Shown piece after piece: positions 30,373-37,668 of a DNA stretch of 64,000 bases. The number at the start of each line of letters is the position of its first letter. Positions within the stretch are counted from its first letter, which is position 1. Under the pieces are notes generated by a model. It saw only the letters and a program-made list of their open reading frames with translations, did no database searches and had not been told where the DNA came from. The DNA is from Nocardia shimofusensis NBRC 100134. GTDB lineage: Bacteria; Actinomycetota; Actinomycetes; Mycobacteriales; Mycobacteriaceae. The stretch is taken from assembly GCF_001613125.1 (NCBI RefSeq), contig NZ_BDBT01000006.1, positions 62,001 to 126,000 on the forward strand. The letters are read 5' to 3'. Both the position numbers and the translations under genes were made by a program.

Positions 30373-31191
30373 TCAGCGCGTCGGCGGCCAATCGGCCGAC
30401 TGCGGACGCACGGTCAGGATCTGCTGGGCGTAACCGACGGGACCGGCGACGTCATGCAGGATCGTGGTGGTGAGCCCCTGTCCCGTACCGCCGAAGACGA
30501 CGGCGGTGTCCAGGCCGACCCAGCGGCCTTCCGGCTGCCGGTGCAGGTGGATGCTCAGATCGAGGTTCGGGAACATCCACTCCGACGGCTTCTCCCTGGC
30601 GGCGATGCCGTTGGCCGTGTCGACGAGAGTGATATACGAGGTGACCGTGTCCGAAGGCTCGCCCTCGACCAGATCCAGCTCCGTGGAAATCCAGGCGGCG
30701 GCGCGTCCGGGGCGGTACTCGCCGACGGTGCGGACGTCGAGAGAGGCGATGAACCCGCCCGGCCACAACGAGTCCATCGCCCAGCGCGGCCGGGATTCGG
30801 GCGCGGGGAGCGGGTCGAGCGCGCCGCCTGCCACGCTCGCGGTGTCGCCGCTGCTCATGAGCCAGGCGCGTGCCGTGACGACGGCGCGACCGGCGGCGAC
30901 GGCGGTGGCCTCGACCAGTTCGATGGTCCGGCCCGGTCGTACGACTTGGACCGCGACATCGAATTCGCCGACCGGCACCCGGCCGAGGATGTCGAAGGTG
31001 ATCCGGCTCAGGTCCATCGCGGGACGCTGCTCGTCGGCTCGCATGCGCTGGATCTCGTGGATGAGCAGCCCGGCAACCGGGGCGAAATGCTGCTCGTCGG
31101 CGGTCCATGCACCGGTCGCGTGCGCGGTGGGGACGAAGCGCTGGGGACCGACGCGCCGGAAGTAGGCAGCGATCTCGCTCTTGTCGGACAT
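30373..31191 (-). CDS. Acyl-CoA thioesterase-like (double hot-dog) protein
   Basis: The 272-residue protein resembles the TesB-like or 4HBT-type thioesterase family of actinobacteria. It has an N-terminal hot-dog half (HFAPVAGLLIHEIQRM; FDILGRVPVGEFDVAVQVV) and a C-terminal half (WISTELDLVEGEPSD; LDLSIHLHRQPEGRWVG; LDTAVVFGGTGQG). The last segment resembles the conserved Asp/Gln-containing end of TesB. It should hydrolyse acyl-CoA thioesters in the cytoplasm; chain preference is unknown. The ATG at 31191 has TAGTTT 6 bases upstream on its strand, a leaderless arrangement, with a palindrome just beyond. Confidence 0.8.
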   Translation of the reverse strand: MSDKSEIAAYFRRVGPQRFVPTAHATGAWTADEQHFAPVAGLLIHEIQRMRADEQRPAMDLSRITFDILGRVPVGEFDVAVQVVRPGRTIELVEATAVAAGRAVVTARAWLMSSGDTASVAGGALDPLPAPESRPRWAMDSLWPGGFIASLDVRTVGEYRPGRAAAWISTELDLVEGEPSDTVTSYITLVDTANGIAAREKPSEWMFPNLDLSIHLHRQPEGRWVGLDTAVVFGGTGQGLTTTILHDVAGPVGYAQQILTVRPQSADWPPTR

Positions 31192-31197
31192 ACGTCC

Positions 31198-31231
31198 AAA
31201 CTAAGGAGTCGATTTCCGACCGATCAGTCGG
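31198..31231 (-). promoter_or_regulatory. Thioesterase promoter with adjacent palindrome
   Basis: TAGTTT on the minus strand (complement of 31198-31203) is 6 bases before the ATG. Just upstream, 31216-31231 reads CCGACCGATCAGTCGG, a 16-base palindrome with one mismatch pair, in the place where a repressor would cover the -35 region. Confidence 0.45.
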
Positions 31232-31291
31232 GTGGTTGTCTTTGTGGCCGAGTTCACCCATCCCGGCGCGCGGGCGCGGGCGGGCGGATCG

Positions 31292-31555
31292 CTAGGCCGA
31301 CTCGGCCAGCCCGGCCGAACGCCACACCTCGGCGAGCTCGTCGAGGGGCAGGTCGAGCGTCTGACTGAGGGCGACGACGGTGCCGAAGGCGGGGGAGGGC
31401 AGGCGGCCGGTCTCGATCTTGCGCAATGTCTCCGGCGAGATGCCCGCGGCGGTGGCGACATCGGTGAGGTCGCGGTCGGCGCGGGCGGCCCGCAGCCTGC
31501 CGCCGAGGCGGCGACCAGCCTCGATCTGGGCGGGTGTCAACGGGAGACGGACCAT
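31292..31555 (-). CDS. Small XRE-family HTH regulator
   Basis: The 87-residue protein is essentially one XRE helix-turn-helix domain (ARADRDLTDVATAAGISPETLRKIETGRLPSPAF) with a short C-terminal helix. It is divergent from a methionine aminopeptidase gene, and two identical palindromes lie in between. The ATG at 31555 is preceded on this strand by TACCCT at 7 bases, so it may be leaderless. It very probably represses both itself and the aminopeptidase. Confidence 0.9.
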   Translation of the reverse strand: MVRLPLTPAQIEAGRRLGGRLRAARADRDLTDVATAAGISPETLRKIETGRLPSPAFGTVVALSQTLDLPLDELAEVWRSAGLAESA

Positions 31556-31602
31556 GCCGACCAGGGTAGGCGGCGCGACGACGCACCCGCAATCGCTCGG
31601 CT

Positions 31603-31644
31603 GGTATTAAAATACCGATTCGGCTACGGTGGTATTAAAATACC
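31603..31644. promoter_or_regulatory. Twin operators GGTATTAAAATACC in the XRE/map gap
   Basis: Two identical 14-base inverted repeats, GGTATT-AA-AATACC, lie at 31603-31616 and 31631-31644. Their centres are 28 bases apart. They are strikingly AT-rich against the surroundings and fill the gap between the divergent XRE and aminopeptidase genes. The second ends 17 bases before the aminopeptidase ATG, so occupancy would block its promoter. Confidence 0.8.
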
Positions 31645-31661
31645 GGTTTGGAGGGCGTGAC

Positions 31662-32465
31662 ATGCTCGAGTTGAAGACCCCGCGGGAGATCGAGCGGATG
31701 GCGGTGACGGGGGCGTTCGTCGCCGACGTGCTCGCCGAGCTGCGCGAGCGGGCACAGGTCGGAGTGAATCTTCTCGACCTGGAAGCGTATGTGCGAGAAC
31801 GGATCCGGGAGCGCGGTGCGGTCTCGTGCTACGTCGACTACGCGCCCTCGTTCGGGCGCGGACCGTTCGGCAACACCGTGTGTCTGGCGGTGAACGACGC
31901 GGTGCTGCACGGAATGCCGTTCGACTACCGGCTGCACGACGGCGATGTGCTGACGATGGATCTGGCCGTGTCCATCGACGGCTGGGTGGCCGATGCCGCG
32001 ATCACCACGATCGTCGGCACCGCCGCCGAGGAGGACCTCAGGCTCGTACGGGCGACCGAGGAGGCGCTGGCGGCGGGGATCGACGCGGCCGTGCCGGGGA
32101 ACCGGATCGGTGATATCTCCGCGGCCATCGGCGCGGTGGCCGCCGCCTACGGATATCCGGTCAACACCGAGTTCGGCGGGCACGGGCTCGGTCGCACCAT
32201 GCACGAGGATCCGCACGTGTCCAACACCGGTCGCGCGGGCCGTGGCCTGCGGCTGCGTCCCGGCTTGACGCTGGCGCTGGAACCGTGGTTCGCCCGCACC
32301 ACCGGCCGTGTCTACATCGACGACGCGGACGGCTGGACGGTGCGTTCGGCCGACGGTTCCAGGACGGCCCACACCGAACACACCGTGGCGATCACCGAAA
32401 ACGGGCCGGTTGTCCTCACTCGCCGGATCCCCAGAGCTGATGATCTTGCCGACATCGGTACCTAG
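31662..32465 (+). CDS. map: Type I methionine aminopeptidase
   Basis: The 267-residue methionine aminopeptidase has all five metal ligands: Asp100 and Asp111 (TMDLAVSIDGWVADAA), His174 (GGHGLGRTMHEDPH), Glu207 (LALEPWF) and Glu239 (HTEHTVAI). It has no N-terminal SH3-binding extension, so it is the short type. It removes the initiator Met from nascent proteins. A GGAGG site precedes ATG 31662. It is not in the usual secY-adk-map housekeeping context but pairs with a divergent XRE repressor and twin operators, so it is probably a second, regulated copy. Confidence 0.93.
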   Translation: MLELKTPREIERMAVTGAFVADVLAELRERAQVGVNLLDLEAYVRERIRERGAVSCYVDYAPSFGRGPFGNTVCLAVNDAVLHGMPFDYRLHDGDVLTMDLAVSIDGWVADAAITTIVGTAAEEDLRLVRATEEALAAGIDAAVPGNRIGDISAAIGAVAAAYGYPVNTEFGGHGLGRTMHEDPHVSNTGRAGRGLRLRPGLTLALEPWFARTTGRVYIDDADGWTVRSADGSRTAHTEHTVAITENGPVVLTRRIPRADDLADIGT

Positions 32466-32468
32466 GAT
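32463..32468 (+). promoter_or_regulatory. -10 hexamer TAGGAT of a leaderless promoter (DUF6191 gene)
   Basis: TAGGAT overlaps the stop codon of map and lies 6 bases before the ATG at 32475. There is no ribosome binding site in between. Confidence 0.5.
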
Positions 32469-32474
32469 GTCGGC

Positions 32475-32789
32475 ATGGGCCTGCTCGTCGCGATGACCGT
32501 TCCCGGTCTCGCCCTGCTGTTGATCGCGCTCGCCGTTGCCGAGGTCGTCTGGAACCGGCTCACCGGCTCGCGCTTCCTGACCTGGAGTAGGCCCCGCGGG
32601 GGAGCCCCGGTGGCCGCGGCCGGCTTCGAGGAGGTGACCGCGGCGTTCCAGGGCTCCAAGCACATCGAGTTCGAGCAGCGGATGACGACGCTCATGCACC
32701 GCGAGGCGCCCTCGGACGGGGCGCCGCCGCGGGATGAGATCGACCTCGCCGCGGGGGCGGCCTGCCTGGTCCGCCGCGCCGTGCCGTAG
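32475..32789 (+). CDS. Small membrane protein, DUF6191-like
   Basis: The 104-residue protein has one N-terminal membrane helix (about 3-27: LVAMTVPGLALLLIALAVAE) and a cytoplasmic tail with the conserved-looking KHIEFEQRMTTLMHREAPSD. The tail matches what I recall of the DUF6191 family of actinobacterial proteins, but the function is unknown. It starts 9 bases after the aminopeptidase stop, yet seems to have its own leaderless promoter. Confidence 0.75.
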   Translation: MGLLVAMTVPGLALLLIALAVAEVVWNRLTGSRFLTWSRPRGGAPVAAAGFEEVTAAFQGSKHIEFEQRMTTLMHREAPSDGAPPRDEIDLAAGAACLVRRAVP

Positions 32790-32810
32790 CGGTGAAGCCG
32801 CGAGTGCGGT

Positions 32811-33527
32811 TCAGGGCTTGGTGGCGACGACTATGACGTTCTTGCCGAAGAACTTGCCCGTCAGGATCTGCAGTGCCTTGCTGAGCGGGAAGATCGCGCG
32901 ATCGTAGAGTTCGACGGATCGGGGGTCGAGGGTGCCGTCGGCGGAGCCGAGCACCTTGTAGGCCAGGGTCGCGAAGAAGCCGATGGGGTCGCAGTATCGC
33001 GATTCGACGATCTCGAGGCCGGCGTTGCGCAGGATCCGGTTCAGTTGGGTGCGCCGATAGCGGCGGTAATGCCCCACTTTGGCGTCCATGGTGCTGTACA
33101 GGATCTCCAGCGCGGGTACGTAGACGACCAGCTTGCCACCGGGTCGCAGCAGTGTCGCCAGCTGCTCGGAGGCGGCCTGATCGTTCTTGATGTGCTCGAG
33201 AACGTTGAAGGTGTAGATGAGGCTGTACTGTTCGGTCTCGCTGGGCTGCGCCTCGTCGTAGTCGACGACCTTGTAGCCCTTCGACCGCAGGATGTGCTGC
33301 AGTTCTTCGTCGGGTTCGAGGCATTCGGGGCTGATCCCCCGCTCGGAAAGCATGTCGGCGTAAGTGCCCGAGCCCGCGCCGAAATCCAATACCCGCATAT
33401 CGGCTGGGATGTCGGGGAAGGTGAGATGTTTGTCGACTGTGTCGACCAGGAAAGTGTTGTAGTTGACCGCCTTGGTCATCGCCTCCAGGTTGTCGCACCC
33501 GGTATACGCGAAATCGCTGCTGCCCAC
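32811..33527 (-). CDS. Class I SAM-dependent methyltransferase
   Basis: The 238-residue methyltransferase has motif I VLDFGAGSGTYADML, an acidic residue at the end of strand 2 (CLEPDEEL) and post-motif YTFNVLEHI. This resembles the Methyltransf_23 type, often found acting on cell-surface sugars, quinones or lipids. The C-terminal half has hydrophobic and basic stretches (VGHYRRYRRTQLNRIL) of the kind seen in dolichol- or glycan-linked methyltransferases. The start is GTG 33527. It is convergent with the DUF6191 gene. The substrate is unknown. The next 170 bases (33528-33700) show nothing I can name. Confidence 0.85.
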   Translation of the reverse strand: MGSSDFAYTGCDNLEAMTKAVNYNTFLVDTVDKHLTFPDIPADMRVLDFGAGSGTYADMLSERGISPECLEPDEELQHILRSKGYKVVDYDEAQPSETEQYSLIYTFNVLEHIKNDQAASEQLATLLRPGGKLVVYVPALEILYSTMDAKVGHYRRYRRTQLNRILRNAGLEIVESRYCDPIGFFATLAYKVLGSADGTLDPRSVELYDRAIFPLSKALQILTGKFFGKNVIVVATKP

Positions 33528-33700
33528 GGGTTATCCCCTTCGTCGGCCGCCGGTACGGTGCCTCTCCCCGACGGCATGCTGGATGCCGCTACGCTCGTCG
33601 TCGGCGACGCCGATCACCGGAATCGCCGTGGTCTCCGAATGGATCGCAGAGTCCGTGTCCTGCCGCGACGCTAGTGGATGGGCACCGGGAGATGTCAAAG

Positions 33701-34444
33701 TCACTCGGCGTGTCCGGTGAACGACTCACCCTTGTCACCGAGCCAGCGCGCCAATTCCTCGCCCGCCCGCAGTTCCTCGGCCACGGCGGTGCGCTGCTCG
33801 TCGGACAGCGGAAGCGCCGTGGCCTCGGCGCGCAACCGCTCGGCCCGCGCGGAATCGCCCGCCGCGATCGCGATTTCGGCCAGCATCGCCAGGGCCTTGG
33901 CTCTGTCCACGGCGGGTGCGATCTCGTGGAAACGGCCGAGCCCGACCTCGAGCACTCGCCCGGCGGCCTTGTCGTCGACCTTGAAATCCCGCAGGATGCG
34001 CGCATTGTCGATCACCTTGGCCAGGCCGCTGAGGTCGGCGGCGCCGCCGTATTCGACGTCCATCGGTTCGTCGCGCTGGATGAACATGAGCGTGTTGCCG
34101 TCGGGATCGATGAGGCTGAACCGGGACTGCCCGGGGCGGAATCGGGTGATCCGCGGGTACCCCTTCGTCAGTACCTTGCCGTAGGCGCCTCGCATGGCCT
34201 CGGTGAAGGCCCGGTGCCGCGCGGCGACGTCGTCGACCATGACCAGGCAGTAGACCGATTCCGACGGTGTGACCGTGCCTTTCGGGGGTGGACTGAAATG
34301 CAGGTCGCAGCCCGCCAGTTCCACACCCAGATAGACGTAGGGCTTGGTCTGCTCGTGGGTGACCGTGTAGCCGAGCGCTCGGTAGAAGTCGAGCGTGGCG
34401 CGCGAGTTCGAGGTCCGGAGAATGGGGACGGGGGAGTCGGTCAT
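33701..34444 (-). CDS. VOC-family (glyoxalase/bleomycin-resistance-like) protein with helical C-terminal extension
   Basis: The 247-residue protein starts with a VOC domain (about 1-125: VPILRTSNSRATLDFYRALGY; CDLHFSPPP; SRFSLIDPDGNTLMFIQRDE). A helical region of about 120 residues rich in Ala/Glu/Arg follows and looks TPR-like (AKALAMLAEIAIAAGDSARA). VOC proteins of this sort act as metalloenzymes or bind and sequester drugs. I chose ATG 34444; a TTG 30 bases upstream is in frame but lies inside the operator. It is divergent from a PadR gene with paired palindromes, a typical drug-inducible layout. Confidence 0.82.
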   Translation of the reverse strand: MTDSPVPILRTSNSRATLDFYRALGYTVTHEQTKPYVYLGVELAGCDLHFSPPPKGTVTPSESVYCLVMVDDVAARHRAFTEAMRGAYGKVLTKGYPRITRFRPGQSRFSLIDPDGNTLMFIQRDEPMDVEYGGAADLSGLAKVIDNARILRDFKVDDKAAGRVLEVGLGRFHEIAPAVDRAKALAMLAEIAIAAGDSARAERLRAEATALPLSDEQRTAVAEELRAGEELARWLGDKGESFTGHAE

Positions 34445-34465
34445 CGGGACTGACGCCTTTCGGCT

Positions 34466-34522
34466 GGTAGTCAAATTTGATTACCAACCTACGCCCGGTC
34501 CTGCGGAAGTCAAGTTCGACTA
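34466..34522. promoter_or_regulatory. Paired palindromes in the VOC/PadR divergent gap
   Basis: GGTAGTCAAATTTGATTACC (34466-34485) is a 20-base palindrome with one mismatched pair. AGTCAAGTTCGACTA (34508-34522) is a related second site sharing the AGTCAA half. They flank the region where both promoters should lie and are the likely binding sites of the PadR protein. Confidence 0.7.
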
Positions 34523-34551
34523 GCATCGAGGGCTACCAGAAGGGAGCCGCC

Positions 34552-35100
34552 GTGTCCGTGGTACGCCTGCTCGTCCTCGGAGTCCTGCGCAGCCAGGGGC
34601 CCGCGCACGGATACGCCGTGCGACGGGAACTGTTGTCGTGGCGGGCCGAGACGTGGACCAACGCCAAGCCCGGCTCGATCTATCACGCGCTCAAGCAGTT
34701 GAGCGCCGAAGGCAAGCTGCGCGAGGCGGGGAGCGAGCGCAGCGACGAGGGCCCGGCGCGGACGCTGTACGAGCTCACCCCCGACGGCGAGACCGAGTTC
34801 CGGCGACTCATGGATCAGGCGCTGGTGAGCATCGATATGGAAGAACTGGGCGCGGGCATCGCGTTCATGGACGCGCTGCCCCGTGCGCAGGTGATCGACC
34901 TCTTGCGTGAGCAACAGCGCAATGCCGCGGCGGTGCGCGAGGAACTGCTCGCCATGATCCCGCAATTCCCCGGCCGCTACGAAACTCCGCACGCGACCGA
35001 TCTGCTCGAACTGTGGAGCGGCGTCTTCGACAATCTCACCGGCTGGACCGGCGGTCTGCTGGCCCGCCTGGAGGCAGGCGAGTACGCACTGGGCGACTGA
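34552..35100 (+). CDS. PadR-family transcriptional regulator
   Basis: The 182-residue PadR protein has a winged helix at the N-terminus (LLVLGVLRSQGPAHGYAVRRE; GSIYHALKQLSAEGKLREAG; YELTPDGETEFRRLM) and a C-terminal Vir-like helical dimerisation domain ending in LWSGVFDNLTGWTGGLLARL. The GTG at 34552 follows AGAAGGGAG. It is divergent from the VOC gene and probably represses it and itself through the two palindromes. It is only distantly similar to the other PadR protein at 9563-10093. Confidence 0.9.
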   Translation: MSVVRLLVLGVLRSQGPAHGYAVRRELLSWRAETWTNAKPGSIYHALKQLSAEGKLREAGSERSDEGPARTLYELTPDGETEFRRLMDQALVSIDMEELGAGIAFMDALPRAQVIDLLREQQRNAAAVREELLAMIPQFPGRYETPHATDLLELWSGVFDNLTGWTGGLLARLEAGEYALGD

Positions 35101-35159
35101 CTGCGGCTCACCGGGGACGGCGGACAACCTGGAGCGTGGCCGGGCTCGCCACGACGACC

Positions 35160-35165
35160 TAGGCT
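35160..35165 (+). promoter_or_regulatory. -10 hexamer TAGGCT of a leaderless promoter (PPOX gene)
   Basis: TAGGCT is followed by six bases and the ATG at 35172. No ribosome binding site is present. Confidence 0.5.
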
Positions 35166-35171
35166 GCGGAC

Positions 35172-35558
35172 ATGACGAATGCGTTCGGGGAAGCCGGAAC
35201 TGCCGACTACGTGATGCTGACGACCTTCCGCAAGGACGGTACGCCGGTCGGTACGCCGGTGTGGGCGGCGGCCGACCAGGGAAAGCTCTACGTGTGGACG
35301 GTCACCGACAGTTGGAAGGTCAAGCGGCTGCGGCGTGATCCGGCGGTCCGGGTGCAGGCGTGCGACGCGCGAGGAAAGAAGCTGAGCGGTCCGGTGATCG
35401 AGGGGACCGGCCGGGTACTCGACGCCGCGGGCACCGAAGAGGTCCGCACCCTGCTCAAGCGCAAATACAAGCTGCTCGCGTGGGTGGCGCTGGTGGGCAG
35501 CAATATCCGTCGCGGCAAGGCCGGGACGGTGGGCATCGAGATCACACCCGCTGTCTGA
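35172..35558 (+). CDS. PPOX-class F420-dependent oxidoreductase
   Basis: The 128-residue split-barrel protein belongs to the group of small PPOX proteins annotated as F420-dependent: YVMLTTFRKDGTPVGTPVW, WKVKRLRRDPAVRVQACDARG, then a C-terminal GIEITPAV. Such proteins reduce small substrates with F420H2 or bind flavin. The substrate is not predictable. It is the second PPOX protein in the window (the first is at 4710-5108) and the two are only distantly alike. A short hairpin lies just after its stop. Confidence 0.85.
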   Translation: MTNAFGEAGTADYVMLTTFRKDGTPVGTPVWAAADQGKLYVWTVTDSWKVKRLRRDPAVRVQACDARGKKLSGPVIEGTGRVLDAAGTEEVRTLLKRKYKLLAWVALVGSNIRRGKAGTVGIEITPAV

Positions 35559-35579
35559 CCCCGCTTCCGGTCCGCGGGG
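35559..35579 (+). terminator. Short hairpin after the PPOX gene
   Basis: CCCCGC, loop TTCCGGTCC, GCGGGG is a 6-bp GC stem starting at the base after the stop codon. It is weak and lacks a U tract. Confidence 0.35.
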
Positions 35580-35723
35580 GAGGGAATCGGCAAGCCGGGC
35601 ACGGAGATTCCGGCCCAGGAGCCGCCGTTCACCGGGGTGTCGGCTATTCTTCGACGGGCATAACCGGGGTGGTCCCCAGGCGGACATGATGTCGCGTCCC
35701 TGCCCCGGCGGGAGGGATCGTTC

Positions 35724-36257
35724 ATGACAGCACCGACGCGGCCACCGAGGGCTTCTCAGCCCTACCCGGTCGCCGAAGCGCCCGAACCCGAGCACACCGA
35801 CGGCGGTTGGGCTTCCGTGCTGGTCGCCGCCATCGTGGCGGCGGTCGCCATCGCGGTGGCCGGGGTGATCGCCGGACTGGTGGTGGTGAATCTGCGGGAG
35901 AGCGCGATGAGCGACGCCCCGCGGACTACGGTCACGTCCTCGCCGGTGGCCGCCGCGCCCGCCGGTCAGATTCCCGCACCGCTCGAGATCACCGTCGCCA
36001 CCGAGGCGCCCGCGGTCACCACCCTCGCCCCCGAGACCGGCGTCCTCGATCAGGCCGCTGTGCAGAGCGGGGTGGTGACGGTCCTGACCGACTCCTACAG
36101 TCTCACCGGCATCGGTGCGGCGACCTGCCCGGCGGGTCAGGCGATCGTGGTCGGCGCGCAGTTCGTCTGCGCGGTGACGGTCGACGGCGAGCCGAAGTCG
36201 GTGTCGGTGACCATCACCAGCGCCGACGGTGTCTACGAGGTGAGCAGGCCTTTCTGA
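35724..36257 (+). CDS. Membrane-anchored DUF4333 protein (second copy)
   Basis: The 177-residue protein has a short Pro-rich N-terminus, one membrane helix (about 33-60: VLVAAIVAAVAIAVAGVIAG), an Ala/Thr/Pro-rich spacer and a C-terminal DUF4333 domain (about 108-177) with the cysteine pair in ATCPAGQ and FVCAVTV. It parallels the protein at 1459-2157 but lacks the long Gln/Pro repeat region. The domain is probably outside the membrane. The ribosome binding site GGGAGGGA is strong. Function unknown. A small inverted repeat GTCCC-gccgg-GGGAC follows at 36258-36272. Confidence 0.82.
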   Translation: MTAPTRPPRASQPYPVAEAPEPEHTDGGWASVLVAAIVAAVAIAVAGVIAGLVVVNLRESAMSDAPRTTVTSSPVAAAPAGQIPAPLEITVATEAPAVTTLAPETGVLDQAAVQSGVVTVLTDSYSLTGIGAATCPAGQAIVVGAQFVCAVTVDGEPKSVSVTITSADGVYEVSRPF

Positions 36258-36276
36258 GTCCCGCCGGGGGACGGGC

Positions 36277-37668
36277 TCAGGTGGCCCGGCTCACCGAGGA
36301 CATGTGGAAGTCGGGAATCCGCAACGGCGGCATGGCGGTCCGGGTGAACCAGTCCGACCATTCCCGTGGCAGCGTCAGCTCGGTCGCGCCCGCTTCGCTC
36401 ACCCGGCGCAGCAGATCCAGTGGGCTCTCGTTGAACCGGAAGTTGTTGACCTCGGCGGTGACCCGCCCGTCCTCCACCAGATAGACGCCGTCGCGGGTGA
36501 GCCCGGTCAGCAGCAGGGTGGCCGGATCCACTTCGCGGATGTACCACAGGGTGGTGAGCAGCAGGCCCCGTTCGGTGCTCGCGACCAGATCGTCGACGCT
36601 CGCCGACGAGCCTCCGGTGAGCAGCAGGTTCTCTCCGGGGATCGTGGTGACGGACCCGAATTCGGCTGCGGTGGCACGGGATTGGGCCAGGGCGTGGACC
36701 ACGCCCTCGCGCACCCAGTCCACCCGCTCGGCGAGCAGGCCGTTGTCGAAGACCGACAGCGTGTCCGAGGACGCGGAGGTCGCGACGAACGGCCGGTGCC
36801 GCAGATGCTCGGCGGCCGGGTCGGAGTAGAGCGTGAGCGGCAGATCGGTGAGCCGCTCCCCGATCCTGGTGCCGCCGCCCGGCTTGGCGAAGGCATTGTG
36901 CCCCTCGTACGCGCCACGGGCCTCCATCGACCACATCAGCGAGATCATCAGATCGGCCACCGCCGAGGGCGGCAGGATCGTCTCGTAGCGCCCGGCGGGC
37001 AGCTCGACCTTCTTCGCCGCCCAATCCAGTCGCCGCGACAACTCCCCGAGCAATCCGGCGACGTCCACATCGGTGAAATCGGGCGTGCCCACCCCGACCC
37101 ACGCGCTGGCCGGATCGCCGTCGGGACCGCGCTTTCCGTTGATCTCCAGCGATCCGGTGGGCTGGACGAACCGCCTGCGCAACCCGGTGGAGGAGCCGAG
37201 CCAGGTGGTGTGGACCCGGTGATGGGCGAAACCGTAGAGCCGGTCGGCGCCGTCGAATCCGCGGGCCAGCCCGCGCGCCAACTCGGTGAACACCTCGATA
37301 CCGGTGCTGCCCGGTTCGCCCGCCCAGTCCGGCGCGGGGCCGTCGGCCTCGAGCAGCGGCGCGGCGTCCTTCGCGGGTTCGGCGGTCCGCGCGGCCTCTT
37401 CGGCGGCCCGCACCACGGTCTCGATTTCGGCCGGATCGACGCTGGTGGAGCCGACGCTGCCGACGCGCGCGCCGTCCCGGCCGTCACGGAAGATCGACAC
37501 CACCGCCCACTGCCGCGACACCGAGACGCCGTTGGTGGTCATCGAATTGCCCGCCCAGCGCAACGACGCCTCGTGCGCGTCGGTGACCAGCACGATCGCC
37601 TCGTCGGCCCGGGACGCGGCCAGCGCCCGCTCGACCACCTCGCCCGCGGGCACCCCCAGTGCGCTCAC
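36277..37668 (-). CDS. tldE: TldE/PmbA-family metallopeptidase-like subunit
   Basis: The 463-residue protein is the TldE (PmbA) partner of the TldD/TldE heterodimeric protease, which degrades unfolded peptides and matures some modified peptides such as microcins. TldE lacks the metal-binding HExxxH of TldD, and none is present here. Family segments are visible: [39 protein letters not shown] and [19 protein letters not shown]. The GTG start at 37668 overlaps the tldD stop (GTGA), so the two subunits are translationally coupled. Confidence 0.9.
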   Translation of the reverse strand: MSALGVPAGEVVERALAASRADEAIVLVTDAHEASLRWAGNSMTTNGVSVSRQWAVVSIFRDGRDGARVGSVGSTSVDPAEIETVVRAAEEAARTAEPAKDAAPLLEADGPAPDWAGEPGSTGIEVFTELARGLARGFDGADRLYGFAHHRVHTTWLGSSTGLRRRFVQPTGSLEINGKRGPDGDPASAWVGVGTPDFTDVDVAGLLGELSRRLDWAAKKVELPAGRYETILPPSAVADLMISLMWSMEARGAYEGHNAFAKPGGGTRIGERLTDLPLTLYSDPAAEHLRHRPFVATSASSDTLSVFDNGLLAERVDWVREGVVHALAQSRATAAEFGSVTTIPGENLLLTGGSSASVDDLVASTERGLLLTTLWYIREVDPATLLLTGLTRDGVYLVEDGRVTAEVNNFRFNESPLDLLRRVSEAGATELTLPREWSDWFTRTAMPPLRIPDFHMSSVSRAT

